Shown here piece after piece: positions 17,245-26,287 of a DNA stretch of 44,491 bases. The notes under the pieces were generated by a model. That model saw only the letters and a list, made by a program, of their open reading frames with translations. It ran no database searches and had not been told where the DNA came from. The translations under genes were made by a program, and so were the position numbers. The stretch comes from Arenibacter nanhaiticus (GTDB lineage Bacteria; Bacteroidota; Bacteroidia; Flavobacteriales; Flavobacteriaceae), in NCBI RefSeq assembly GCF_900141935.1, contig NZ_FQYX01000031.1, forward strand, positions 1 to 44,491, in the 5' to 3' direction. How positions within the stretch are numbered: position 1 is the stretch's first letter; each line of letters opens with the position of its first letter.

Positions 17245-18429
17245 TTATTTTCTTAGGTTGATCAACAAGGCGATAGCGACAAAAATAGCTCCTAGCACAC
17301 ATACGCCGGTCCAATGCCAATAGGTCCATGCCATGGCACCCAACAATGACCCTATAGACCCCCCGGCAAAGGAAGCAGAGATATAAATCGTATTTAGCCT
17401 ACTCCTTGCTTCGGGTACTAGGGCAAAAACTTTAGACTGATTGGATACATGGGTCACCTGCAGACCGATATCGAGCAAAACAACTCCCAGGATCAGGCCT
17501 AACCAGGAGGTTGCCGAGAAATCCATTACCACAAATGCCGATAAAACGGTAAAAATGCCAATTCTAATAGCGAATTGGGCGCCCTTTTTATCAATCCATT
17601 TCCCTGCCATTGGGGCTGCCAAAGCGCCGCAGGTACCAATAAGACCAAATAGCCCCACCATATCGCTTTTATAAAAGAACGGCTTGCCTTCGAGCAAAAA
17701 AACCAGTGTCGTCCAGAAAACACTAAAGGCCCCAAACATAAAAAAGCCAGTTATGGCAGCTGTTCGCAACACTGGGAGCTCTTTTATATATCCGACCATA
17801 GAACGCATTAGTCCGCCATAGCTGCCCAAAAATTCGGGTTCATTTTTTGGGAGTTTCCAATATAACAAGGCCATGAGCAATATCATTACCAAGGTCCCAA
17901 AATAAAATACTGTGCGCCAACCAAAGGCAGCTCCCATAAATCCGCTCAGTGTTCTCGATAATAAAATCCCTACCAAGAGTCCGCTCATCACCTGCCCCAG
18001 TACTTTCCCCCTATTCTTGTCATTGGCAAGACTTGCAGCCATGGGCAGTAACAATTGTGGTACTGCAGAAAAGAACCCTATACATAAACTAGCGGCCAGG
18101 AGTACGTGAAAATTACCCGCCATTGCTGCTGCAAAAAGGGCTAGGGCAGCACCAACGAGTTTTATTAGAATAAGTTTCTTGCGCTCTACTTTGTCGCCTA
18201 AGGGTACAATAAAAAACAAACCAAGGGTATAGCCCACCTGGGTGATGGTAGCAATCCAACTAACCCGTTGTTCGCTTACGTCAAAAGTCTCGGCGATTTG
18301 TATCAATAGGGGTTGGTTATAATATATATTGGCCACCACTACCCCACAGCTAACTGCCATCAGTAAAATTAACATCCCGCTCAGATTACTGCTAGATGCC
18401 GAAGCATCTATCTGTGCTACTTTCTGCAT
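17245..18429 (-). CDS. MFS transporter (YnfM/sugar-efflux-like)
   Basis: 394 residues with 12 predicted membrane helices. The loop 2-3 motif of the major facilitator family is present as PLGDKVERKKLILIK (about 76-90). The first helices read MLILLMAVSCGVVVANIYYN, followed by QPLLIQIAETFDVS and GYTLGLFFIVPLGD. NQPLL after helix 1 and the overall length place it among DHA1-type drug or metabolite exporters of the YnfM kind. It is sandwiched between AraC regulator (78 bp upstream) and amidohydrolase (17 bp downstream), suggesting uptake or efflux of the compound the hydrolase handles. Substrate not predictable. Confidence 0.88.
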   Translation of the reverse strand: MQKVAQIDASASSSNLSGMLILLMAVSCGVVVANIYYNQPLLIQIAETFDVSEQRVSWIATITQVGYTLGLFFIVPLGDKVERKKLILIKLVGAALALFAAAMAGNFHVLLAASLCIGFFSAVPQLLLPMAASLANDKNRGKVLGQVMSGLLVGILLSRTLSGFMGAAFGWRTVFYFGTLVMILLMALLYWKLPKNEPEFLGSYGGLMRSMVGYIKELPVLRTAAITGFFMFGAFSVFWTTLVFLLEGKPFFYKSDMVGLFGLIGTCGALAAPMAGKWIDKKGAQFAIRIGIFTVLSAFVVMDFSATSWLGLILGVVLLDIGLQVTHVSNQSKVFALVPEARSRLNTIYISASFAGGSIGSLLGAMAWTYWHWTGVCVLGAIFVAIALLINLRK

Positions 18430-18507
18430 TTGGAAAAATTTGGGCCAAAATTACAGATGTTTCCCTGGAATGAATGGTACTCACTATGGCAGTGAAGGTA
18501 CTATCAC

Positions 18508-19326
18508 TTACTGTTCCCTAAATGCTATTGGAGTAAGGTCTGTATATTTTTTAAAGAAGCGCGAAAAGTAAGAGGTGTCCTTAAATCCTAAGTCATAGGC
18601 TATTCCTTTAACATCCGTATCGGTCAGTGTAAGCAGGCGTTTCGCTTCTAGCAGCAGCCTTTCCCTAATATGATCCCCGGCAGATTGGTTGGTCATCGCA
18701 CTACAGACCTGAGTTAAATAACTAGCGTTCACATGAAGTTTGTCGGCATAAAACCCTACACTATGGTGTTCGGTATAATGCTCTTCTAGTTGCATTAGAA
18801 AACGGTTGAGGATGTGGTTCTTTACCGAGTCCTGATCCCCGGGATAGGCGTTGGTATGCCATTCCTGTAAAAGATGCAAAACAATTTGCAGCCTATGTTG
18901 AATGATACTGGTCGATGTCTCGTATTTAAAGGCTTGCAACTCGTGCAGCAATTGTGCGTTCTGAGCTTCATTGAGTTCCAAAAAAGAATTGGAGCGGGGC
19001 GAAAATAAAGGCCATAGATGTCCGTCAGAAAGCAGAATCTTATTGCTGAACATCAGTTGCCACCCACAGGTGTCGGCAGACATTCTCCATTCATGGGCCT
19101 GTCCTGGGGAGAGAAAAAAAACAACCTTCTCCTTTACTTCCAGTGGCCTAAAATCGATAGTATGGGTGCCACTGCCTTTGGTTATGAGAAGGATCATGAA
19201 AAAATCGTGCTTGTGTGCTGCCTCTATCACTGGCATATTAATGGGCCGATGATGAATAATATTAAATGCTTCCTTATCAATGGAAAGATTTACAATATCA
19301 CTCATGCCAATAATCGGTAGCCCCAT
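18508..19326 (-). CDS. AraC-family transcriptional regulator
   Basis: 272 residues. N-terminal cupin-like ligand domain (about 20-150; HKHDFFMILLITKGSGTHTI, then FLSPGQAHEW) and a C-terminal double helix-turn-helix (about 172-272). The latter shows the standard sequence features VGFYADKLHVNASYLTQVC, AKRLLTLTDTDVKGIAYDLG and FKDTSYFSRFFKKYTDLTP. The ATG at 19326 is the only good start. It lies 78 bp before the MFS gene on the same strand, so it probably controls the MFS-amidohydrolase pair in response to a small molecule, and may itself be part of that transcript. Confidence 0.92.
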   Translation of the reverse strand: MGLPIIGMSDIVNLSIDKEAFNIIHHRPINMPVIEAAHKHDFFMILLITKGSGTHTIDFRPLEVKEKVVFFLSPGQAHEWRMSADTCGWQLMFSNKILLSDGHLWPLFSPRSNSFLELNEAQNAQLLHELQAFKYETSTSIIQHRLQIVLHLLQEWHTNAYPGDQDSVKNHILNRFLMQLEEHYTEHHSVGFYADKLHVNASYLTQVCSAMTNQSAGDHIRERLLLEAKRLLTLTDTDVKGIAYDLGFKDTSYFSRFFKKYTDLTPIAFREQ

Positions 19327-19786
19327 AGATACAAAGATAAGGTATCGCCGTTAATTTTAATGGGAATTAAAGCTGGGCAGTATGAAGGCATGGGGGAGAG
19401 AGAAGGGTAAGTACCTTAGAAAATACTGGTCTGTCCGTCAAAATTGACACGCGATAAAAATTTAGGGCCAGCTGCCCCTTCTCCTACAAATTAATCTTCT
19501 TGTAGAATTTGTTTTTACTTACATATGAAATAAACCCATAAAAAAATTATTTTTTTTGGAATGTCACATAAAAAGTACTGTTTTTACTTACCTACACTCT
19601 ATATAGATAAGCATTAGCCCCTTAGAAATTTTTAAACGAAAGCCTTGTACTCCTAAATAGTATTGCATAGCCGTATTTTTTTATTTGTATGATTGTTACG
19701 ACATAAACATTATACTTTTTATAGAATAAAAATCCTACTTTTGATAAAAAAGGCAGCATTAAAAGCTAAACCTATACTTATCTACT
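19327..19786. other. Divergent regulatory region (AraC / LytTR)
   Basis: 460 bp between the leftward AraC gene and the rightward response regulator. Seen in it: an inverted repeat GTCAA-AA-TTGAC (19437-19448), a directly repeated 13-mer TGTTTTTACTTAC at 19510-19522 and 19579-19591, and a TACTTTTG -7 box at 19736-19743. The inverted repeat and the 13-mers are candidate regulator sites. Confidence 0.45.
19736..19743 (+). promoter_or_regulatory. Putative -7 box (TACTTTTG) of the LytTR operon
   Basis: TACTTTTG matches TAnnTTTG and ends 43 bp before the ATG at 19787. No TTG is seen at -33, so the promoter may need an activator. Confidence 0.45.
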
Positions 19787-20548
19787 ATGACAAAAATTGT
19801 AATCATCGATGACGAATTTATCGCCCGATCATTGTTGACAAATATGTTGAAAGAATATTTTCCGGAAGACTACACCATTGTCGGATCTTGTTCTTCAGTA
19901 AAAGATGGGGTGAAGGCTATTCAGGATTTTGACGCCGATTTAGTTTTTTTGGACATACAAATGCCCGAAGAATTTGGCTTTGAGCTTTTTAAATACTTTT
20001 CTAAAATTAATTTCGAAGTAATTTTTGTTACCGCCTATAGCCAGTATGCCATTCAGGCCATCCAGTGTAGCGCTTTAGATTATCTTTTAAAACCTATCGA
20101 TACGGATCTTTTTCGCAAAGCTATCCATAAATTTTTGGAAAACAGACCTAAAAAGATCCCTCAAGAAGAGCAGATGAAGGTTTTATTGGAACACTTGGAA
20201 AACGAAAGGAATACCAACAATCACCGAAGAATGGCATTCCCTACCTGCAACGGCGTCGAGTGCGTCCATACCAAGAATATTATATACTGCGAATCGGACG
20301 GGAATTATACCACAATTCAAATGACCAATGAAAATAATATATTGGTTTCAAAACCCTTGAAAACTGTAGAAGAATTACTTCCCGAAGCCTTGTTTAAAAG
20401 GGTCCATAAATCTTTTCTGATTAAAATGGATGCTGTAAAACGCTATAATAAAATGGATAAACTCGTAGAGTTAACGGATAATTTCACAATTCCGGTAGCA
20501 CATAGAAAAGAAGCCGAATTTTTAAAAGAGTTGTTTGGAAAAGATTAA
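19787..20548 (+). CDS. LytTR-family response regulator
   Basis: 253 residues. Receiver domain 1-120: acidic pair Asp8-Asp9, phospho-acceptor Asp56 in LVFLDIQMPE, Thr82 in FVTAYSQ, Lys102 in LKPID, all key residues present. The LytTR DNA-binding domain follows (about 150-250; VECVHTKNIIYCESDGNYTT, then FKRVHKSFLIKMDAVKRY). It is phosphorylated by the adjoining histidine kinase and binds short direct repeats as a dimer. The stop overlaps the kinase start by 14 bp, indicating translational coupling. The 13-mer direct repeats 200-280 bp upstream of the ATG may be its own binding sites, which is inference. Confidence 0.93.
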   Translation: MTKIVIIDDEFIARSLLTNMLKEYFPEDYTIVGSCSSVKDGVKAIQDFDADLVFLDIQMPEEFGFELFKYFSKINFEVIFVTAYSQYAIQAIQCSALDYLLKPIDTDLFRKAIHKFLENRPKKIPQEEQMKVLLEHLENERNTNNHRRMAFPTCNGVECVHTKNIIYCESDGNYTTIQMTNENNILVSKPLKTVEELLPEALFKRVHKSFLIKMDAVKRYNKMDKLVELTDNFTIPVAHRKEAEFLKELFGKD

Positions 20549-23498
20549 CCTTATATTCTTACTTTTATTTCAGTGGGTCTGTTTTGCACAAACCTATCCT
20601 TCTAAACATTATTCTGCGGAAGGCGAACTACCAAACAATACGGTACGGGCCTTATTTTTAGACCATCAGGATATTCTTTGGATTGCTACTAATAATGGGG
20701 TAGCGAAAAAACAAAACAATAATTTCAGCTATTTTTTTACCGAAGACGGCCTGGCCCTGAACAATACTTGGGCCATAGCACAAGACAGCCAAGACAATAT
20801 GTGGTTTGGCAGTTATGGCCGCGGCCTCAGTAGATTCGATGGTAAAAATTTTACTACCTATAGCAAAAAAGAGGGCCTTATCCATGACGAAATAACTAAA
20901 ATCCTCCATGTTAACGGGTTACTCTATGTAGGCACTAGCCATGGTATTTCTATTATAAATACCAAAACCATGGCTATACATTCTAAAACCCTGGAGAACT
21001 CCGATCAATTATTCAGAATCAGTGAATTCGTTGTTTATAAAGACCAGGTGTATGCTGTTTCTTATAGGTCTGGGACCTATAAAGTTGAATTGAACAATGA
21101 GCAAATGACCTTAACGCTCGCTAACGACCAACACTTTCTTTATGGCGCCCATATCGAAAACGATTCTATATTACTGAGCAACAAAGGTTTTTACCAGAAA
21201 CACCATCTTCAGGATTTTCTATCCCCTGCCAAACATCCCAGCCCTAAACCTTTGGGAACTTCTATCATTTGGGGTTACCAGAAAACAAAAAAAAACCGAC
21301 TCTTTGCTGCCGCTTGGGGCATATATGACAATACCGGGGGGGTGTATCAGATAGTAAAGGATTCTATGGTTTCCGTAACTACAAAAATGGGCATAGAAAG
21401 TCAAAACATTGTCTCCTTTGCTTATGATCCCGACTTGGAGAAACTCTATGTAGGAACTTTAGACAATGGTTTATATGAAATAGAACTTAACGAATCGGTT
21501 CTTTTTCATCCTAAAGAAAACGAAACCGTCCTGGGTTTTGCCCATACCGACCAAAGTAGGGCCATATTATATAATGACAAAATAGAGATTGCCACTAGGA
21601 CTATAACGCCCCGAGAATTAAAAAAATGGTCTCAACAATACGTGGCAACCCATAGCAATGCGCTTCCAAAGTACGAAGACTTTTTTTATGAGTTAAAATA
21701 TGATACCAAAGTAACTGATATTACACTATATTCCATTAAGAACCATCTGACCGATTATTGGATCAATACTTGTATCGGAATCTACCGTTTTGACAAGCAT
21801 GGCAATTTTTTAGCGTACCTCCCCTTACATACCTTAGAGTTCAACTTTACCCCGGCCAACCAACTTATAGAAACCCATCCCTATCATTCGTTGCGAATTT
21901 ACTCCAATCTAGACCCTTTAGAATACACGTTTTACCCCGAAGAAGATGTCCATACCCCTACCTTGGTGGTGGGCTCTTATAAAAGCGAAAACAAAACCTA
22001 TTTGCTTTCTGTTTTTACTGGCCTATTTACCTATGATCATAAATTTAAGTCCTATTATAATGAAGGGATTTGGAGCGAAAGCAATTTAAGGCACATCACA
22101 GCACTTGGGAATTATTTGGCAATATCCAATGAAGAAGGAGATGTCTATATCGTTGAAGATGGAAAGGAAAATTTTAAGGTCATAGAAAAAATACCTCGGG
22201 CAAAAATTCATGGAAACAACATTACTTTTCTAAAGAGTTACGGGAATAATTTATTGATAGGCACCGAAAAAGGATTGAACATTATCAATAATGGCAGTTT
22301 AATCTTTTTAGACCATGAACAGGGATTAAAACCACCCTTACTTTCGGCCCAACTCATAGATAACAACTTATACATTGGAAGCAAAAACGGATTTTACACC
22401 GTATTTCTTGATAGGTTTACGCACATGAACCCCATGATTACTGAAGTGCATCCTACTGTCATAACGGTCCGAGACAGCAGTTTCACCCTACCTGCTCGCA
22501 AAACTCACACAAACTTCCTTTTTGATCACGATCAGAATTCTATTCGAATAGCCTTTAAAACCAATAAGCACCCCTACCCCAACAAATTGCAGTATCAATA
22601 CAGATTGCACCCTTCAGAAGCATGGAGTAGTCCTTCTACAGAACCGGAATTGTTTTTTCCTTATTTGGAGCCTAACACTTACGATATAGCCGTTAAAATT
22701 ATCGATTCGAGTACCGGTATCCATACGGAAAAACAACTGCTAGGATTTGAAATATCGCCACCTTATTATAAAAAATGGTGGTTTACATGCCTTCTTGCCT
22801 TATTTTTCATAGGGGTGATTATTGCCTATTTCAAAAATGAAATACGAAAAAACAATCGTTTTGAACTCCAAAAAAGTCTGTTTCAAAAAAGGGTAGAAGA
22901 AACTAAAATGGAAGCCTTGTTGGCACAAATGAATCCACATTTTATTTTTAACACCTTAAATTCCATTCAACATTATATCGCTAGTAATGACAAAGAAATG
23001 GCCATACGATACCTTGGTAAATTTTCCCAATTGATCCGTACAAACTTAGACAACTCTACCCTTCCCTATATTAGCTTAGAAGATGAATTGGAGTATTTGA
23101 CCACGTATATTGAAATAGAAAATATACGGTATCAGAATAGGATTAAGGTAATCATTTCGGTTGCCGAAAATATTGATCTTCATTCCACAGAAATTCCGAC
23201 CATGATCTTACAACCCTTCGTAGAAAATGTTTTTGTACACGCTTTTCCAGAACGGATAAAAAATCCTACCCTTACTCTATCCATTGGGTATACCGATACC
23301 AAATTATTAGAATGTAAGGTCATTGACAACGGTATAGGCAAGCAAAGTAAAACAACTATGCCACTACATACCTCCAAAGGCCTGGCTTTAGTAAAAGAAC
23401 GATTAAAATTATTGGGCTATGATGTAGAAGCGACCCTTACCTTAAACTATAGCAGTAGCGGGACTCAAGTAACCGTATACCTAGACCCTGAGCGTTAA
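20535..23498 (+). CDS. Propeller-sensor histidine kinase (LytS/His_kinase type)
   Basis: 987 residues from a TTG at 20535; no ATG exists before the signal peptide (INLIFLLLFQWVCFAQ), so TTG is the likely start, inside the 3' end of the regulator gene. The periplasmic part has repeated two-component-regulator propeller blades (LFLDHQDILWIATNNGVAKK, NMWFGSYGRGLSRFDGKNF, LYVGTLDNGLYEIELN) and a Y_Y_Y domain (LQYQYRLHPSEAWSS). One membrane helix lies at about 748-766. The cytosolic kinase has the His_kinase motif MNPHFIFNTLNSIQHYI (His802) and an ATP-binding end (VIDNGIGK, KGLALVKERL). It senses an external ligand, possibly glycan- or surface-related, and phosphorylates the LytTR partner. Confidence 0.93.
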   Translation: MEKINLIFLLLFQWVCFAQTYPSKHYSAEGELPNNTVRALFLDHQDILWIATNNGVAKKQNNNFSYFFTEDGLALNNTWAIAQDSQDNMWFGSYGRGLSRFDGKNFTTYSKKEGLIHDEITKILHVNGLLYVGTSHGISIINTKTMAIHSKTLENSDQLFRISEFVVYKDQVYAVSYRSGTYKVELNNEQMTLTLANDQHFLYGAHIENDSILLSNKGFYQKHHLQDFLSPAKHPSPKPLGTSIIWGYQKTKKNRLFAAAWGIYDNTGGVYQIVKDSMVSVTTKMGIESQNIVSFAYDPDLEKLYVGTLDNGLYEIELNESVLFHPKENETVLGFAHTDQSRAILYNDKIEIATRTITPRELKKWSQQYVATHSNALPKYEDFFYELKYDTKVTDITLYSIKNHLTDYWINTCIGIYRFDKHGNFLAYLPLHTLEFNFTPANQLIETHPYHSLRIYSNLDPLEYTFYPEEDVHTPTLVVGSYKSENKTYLLSVFTGLFTYDHKFKSYYNEGIWSESNLRHITALGNYLAISNEEGDVYIVEDGKENFKVIEKIPRAKIHGNNITFLKSYGNNLLIGTEKGLNIINNGSLIFLDHEQGLKPPLLSAQLIDNNLYIGSKNGFYTVFLDRFTHMNPMITEVHPTVITVRDSSFTLPARKTHTNFLFDHDQNSIRIAFKTNKHPYPNKLQYQYRLHPSEAWSSPSTEPELFFPYLEPNTYDIAVKIIDSSTGIHTEKQLLGFEISPPYYKKWWFTCLLALFFIGVIIAYFKNEIRKNNRFELQKSLFQKRVEETKMEALLAQMNPHFIFNTLNSIQHYIASNDKEMAIRYLGKFSQLIRTNLDNSTLPYISLEDELEYLTTYIEIENIRYQNRIKVIISVAENIDLHSTEIPTMILQPFVENVFVHAFPERIKNPTLTLSIGYTDTKLLECKVIDNGIGKQSKTTMPLHTSKGLALVKERLKLLGYDVEATLTLNYSSSGTQVTVYLDPER

Positions 23499-23585
23499 TC
23501 CAAAAAAAACTTACGTTTATATATTTGGTCTTTTTAAGAGTAGAATGATTATTAAATTACGTTCAAATCTTAAAATTACATCATT

Positions 23586-23738
23586 ATGGCAACCTATAAA
23601 TGTGTGTCTTGTGGTCTTACCAGAAACGATTCTTTAATCTCAAAATTTACGACGCCACCTATGTGTGTGATTTCCCATCCCACGGCGGCGATGACCTCTC
23701 ATTCCTGGGCTAAAATTGCAAACGAAGATTATTATTAA
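23586..23738 (+). CDS. Tiny CxxC protein (50 aa)
   Basis: The ATG at 23586 opens 50 codons to TAA at 23736-23738. The peptide has one CxxC knuckle (YKCVSCGLT, residues 4-12) and a third Cys in PPMCVISH (about residue 32), with HSWAKIANEDYY at the end. This resembles small zinc-ribbon or rubredoxin-like fragments with three of four ligands; the fourth could be a histidine. Located 87 bp after the kinase stop in the same direction, so it may be read from the same transcript. Not recognised as a named family; coding status likely by codon pattern. Confidence 0.55.
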   Translation: MATYKCVSCGLTRNDSLISKFTTPPMCVISHPTAAMTSHSWAKIANEDYY

Positions 23739-23761
23739 TTCTACTACATTTCACTAGTCCA

Positions 23762-23896
23762 TTAGAGCACGACAGCATACCCTTTTTTATGCCCCGGCAG
23801 ATGAATACGTTTTTCATCGCAGTACCATTTCAGTGCTTCAATCAACTTAAAAACCATCGAGGCCTTTGTGCGTTTCAAATGTCGATTCGCCCGTAT
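23762..23896 (-). pseudogene. Coding relic with one frameshift, unknown family
   Basis: On the minus strand the end reads FKLIEALKWYCDEKRIHLPG, then HKKGYAVVL and TAA at 23762-23764. Upstream, in the neighbouring frame, NTGESTFETHKGLDGF meets a stop exactly where a five-base A-run (23849-23853, T on the reading strand) could carry a one-base error. Joined, the two halves look like one short protein end, but no start is found and I do not recognise it. It abuts the membrane protein relic that follows upstream on the same strand. Confidence 0.35.
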
Positions 23897-24281
23897 TCAG
23901 TTGACACTTATTATTAACAAGCTTCCAGGAAGGACTGCAATAGGCGAAAGTAGCCTTATAAGCGTTGGTTTTAATACTTCCGCACATTTTAGTGCATACT
24001 GATGGTGCATTTTTCGAGGCACAAAATACAGCACCAAGGAAGTTATTACCATTATACCTCCGAAGAGTTTAAAAGCCATGGGGTAAACTGAGGTATCTGC
24101 GTAGACTATCATGGCAATTGCCGGCAGCAAACGTTTACTGACCTCAGTATAATGAAATAGATCGGTACTTGCAGCTTTCTTTATGATTTTCCTGGCATTT
24201 TTAGGAGCTAAAACCATCAAAAAAACCAACCCCTATTAGGAATATCCCAAAAAGTACTACTATGCATTTTGCCATGATCAT
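23897..24281 (-). pseudogene. Small membrane protein gene with a homopolymer frameshift
   Basis: Two frames complement each other. From the ATG at 24281 (or 24275) the reading is MIMAKCIVVLFGIFLIGVGF. A run of seven A (24219-24225; T on the reading strand) then shifts, and the +1 frame continues MVLAPKNARKIIKKAASTDL, SVYPMAFKLFGGIMVITSLV, ending PGSLLIISVN at 23897. Together they make about 125 residues with three membrane segments. With six instead of seven bases the gene would be intact, so this is either a sequencing error or a recent loss. Family not recognised. If translation begins at the TTG at 24227-24229, only the C-terminal 110 residues are made. Confidence 0.55.
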
Positions 24282-24749
24282 CTTTTCTATTTTGATTCTT
24301 AAATATAATGAATAAGGAGTCATTAAGATGTTTTCTTTGTGCTATAGATATTGTCTCATTAGTATTTCTAGTGCTCATTTTTCCCAATAAACTTCCTTCT
24401 CACCAGCTTTTTGGGATGGATCCCTTTGCTGCTTCCTTTTTCCAATTGCCATAGCACATCAACCCTACTATTTTACGCGTTAGGGACCGCGGCGGCATCC
24501 CCGCAGCGCAGCAAGGGATATAGCCAAGGCCCCGCCCGACGAAGGAGGGAACGCCCAAAGTAGTATCCCAATGGGCTATATAAATTGTCATGGCCACACC
24601 TTTATTAAAAGCTTCGCCCCTATTAGCCGTCCTCTATTATTAAGTATCTGCTTCTAGCAAAACATCTCATAATTTCAGCGAATAGGAATGCGCTTTTCTC
24701 AAAAAAATCCCATAACTTTAGTTACCCCTGTCCTTTAATCAGCGTTTTT
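24282..24749. other. Divergent intergenic stretch with repeat copy B
   Basis: 468 bp between the leftward membrane relic and the rightward exonuclease gene. Apart from the 87-nt repeat at 24473-24559, nothing is recognised. A 65-codon open frame at 24400-24597 on the minus strand is created by the GC-rich repeat and is not counted as a gene. Confidence 0.5.
24473..24559 (-). repeat. 87-nt GC-rich interspersed repeat, copy B
   Basis: Reverse complement orientation relative to copies A and C, with the same length and the same stem partners. It differs from copy A at 5 positions and from C at 8. It lies in the divergent region 190 bp before the exonuclease ATG. Confidence 0.85.
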
Positions 24750-26114
24750 ATGTACTCCATCGTCGATATAGAAACTACAAGCAACGGTATCCAAGGCAAT
24801 AAGATTACGGAAATTTCTATTTTTAAGTTTGATGGTCGTGAAATCATCGAAGAATTTACTTCCTTGGTGAATCCGCAATGCCCTATCGCTACTTTTATCA
24901 CTGGATTAACTGGTATTGATAACGATATGGTCCGTCATGCTCCAAAGCTAGAGGACATCGCTACAAGGATTTTGGAAATTACACAGGATACCATTTTCGT
25001 TGCCCATAATGTGAATTTTGATTATCGTGTTATAAAACACGAATTTGAGACCATCGGTATTCCTTTCACCCGAAAAAAACTATGCACCGTACGGCTCTCC
25101 AGAAAATTAATTCCGGGGTATAATTCCTATAGTCTGGGAAAACTTTGTTCTTCCCTAAACATACCTTTAACCAACAGACATAGGGCCCGGGGCGATGCCC
25201 ATGCCACGGTACTTTTATTGCAACATTTATTACAGGCCAAGAATGCCGAAACGGTGTTTGATTCCTTTTTAAATGCCCGGTCTCAACAAGCCACCCTGCC
25301 ACCATCCCTGCCCATGGAGGTTTTTGATAAACTTCCCAATGTGCCCGGCGTCTATTATTTTAAAAACAACCAGGGCAAAATTATATATATAGGCAAAGCC
25401 ATCGATATAAAAAAAAGGGTCCTAGGGCATTTTTACCATAAGGCGAACAAAGAAATTCGCTTGTGCCAAGAAACCCATGATATCGGATTTGAATTATCGG
25501 GTAACGAATTAATTGCGCTTTTGATGGAATCTGCTGCCATTAAAAAACACTTTCCAAAATACAATCGGAGCCAAAAAAACAACGCTCAAGAATACGGTAT
25601 TTTTACCTATGAAGATAGAAATGGAATATTTCATTTGGCCTTTAACAAACTTAAATTAATCCCCAATCCATTGCTGAACTTTCCCAATATCACGGAGTGT
25701 AGGTTGTTTTTAGAACAACTGTGCCAAGACTTTGAACTTTGTCCTAAATATTGCCATTTGCAAGAAAACACAAGTAGTTGTTCGCATTACAAAATAAGCA
25801 GTTGTGCGGGCATCTGTAAAGGAGAGGAATCTATTTCTGAATACAACAAAAAGGTTATGGCAGCCATTGTTGGGATAACATCTAAGCTTCAAAATATTTG
25901 CATTAAAGAGAAAGGAAGGCATGCAGATGAGGAAGCCTTTGTCTTAATTTCCAACGGCTTGTATAAAGGCTATGGCTTTATACCGAAAGACCAATCGGTG
26001 CGGACCATTGAAGAATTGAATCTTTATATCGAACCTCAAAAAGACAATAAGGACATTAAAAACATCATTGCTACCTACTTGCGAAAATACCCATCCAAAA
26101 ATATTATGTTATAA
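24750..26114 (+). CDS. DnaQ-like 3'-5' exonuclease fused to a UvrC-type GIY-YIG nuclease
   Basis: 454 residues. The exonuclease domain (1-170) shows the DEDDh set: VDIETT (Asp6, Glu8), AHNVNFDYRVI (Asp95 region) and NRHRARGDAHATVLL (His and Asp). The GIY-YIG domain follows (about 192-275: NVPGVYYFKNNQGKIIYIGK, then RVLGHFYHK, and a Glu/Asn region LIALLMESAAIKKHFPKYN), as in the N-terminal nuclease of UvrC. A cysteine cluster region (ELCPKYCHLQENTSSCSHYK, then SSCAGICKGEE) precedes the end. This epsilon-UvrC-N fusion is known across Bacteroidota and others, probably acting in DNA repair or end processing. Stand-alone gene with its own upstream region. Confidence 0.9.
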   Translation: MYSIVDIETTSNGIQGNKITEISIFKFDGREIIEEFTSLVNPQCPIATFITGLTGIDNDMVRHAPKLEDIATRILEITQDTIFVAHNVNFDYRVIKHEFETIGIPFTRKKLCTVRLSRKLIPGYNSYSLGKLCSSLNIPLTNRHRARGDAHATVLLLQHLLQAKNAETVFDSFLNARSQQATLPPSLPMEVFDKLPNVPGVYYFKNNQGKIIYIGKAIDIKKRVLGHFYHKANKEIRLCQETHDIGFELSGNELIALLMESAAIKKHFPKYNRSQKNNAQEYGIFTYEDRNGIFHLAFNKLKLIPNPLLNFPNITECRLFLEQLCQDFELCPKYCHLQENTSSCSHYKISSCAGICKGEESISEYNKKVMAAIVGITSKLQNICIKEKGRHADEEAFVLISNGLYKGYGFIPKDQSVRTIEELNLYIEPQKDNKDIKNIIATYLRKYPSKNIML

Positions 26115-26158
26115 CTTTCTTGGTATGCGAATCACAAATATTCAGAGTGCTGGTCGCC

Positions 26159-26287
26159 TTATTTTTTCTTGTCACCGTACATTAACAACAGTACTACAGT
26201 TACCAATCCGACACATACGGCACCGAAAATAGCGATCATTATTATTCCGTTTCCCCAATTTACCAGCGGCAAGTAATTTACTATCAT
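26159..26287 (-). CDS. Small single-TM protein (42 aa)
   Basis: The ATG at 26285-26287 opens 42 codons to TAA at 26159-26161. Most of it is one hydrophobic helix (IIMIAIFGAVCVGLVTVVLL, 15-34) followed by MYGDKKK. The size and charge pattern are those of a genuine small Bacteroidota membrane protein. It converges on the exonuclease gene (44 bp between stops). Function unknown; a coding role is likely but unproven. Confidence 0.6.
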   Translation of the reverse strand: MIVNYLPLVNWGNGIIMIAIFGAVCVGLVTVVLLLMYGDKKK

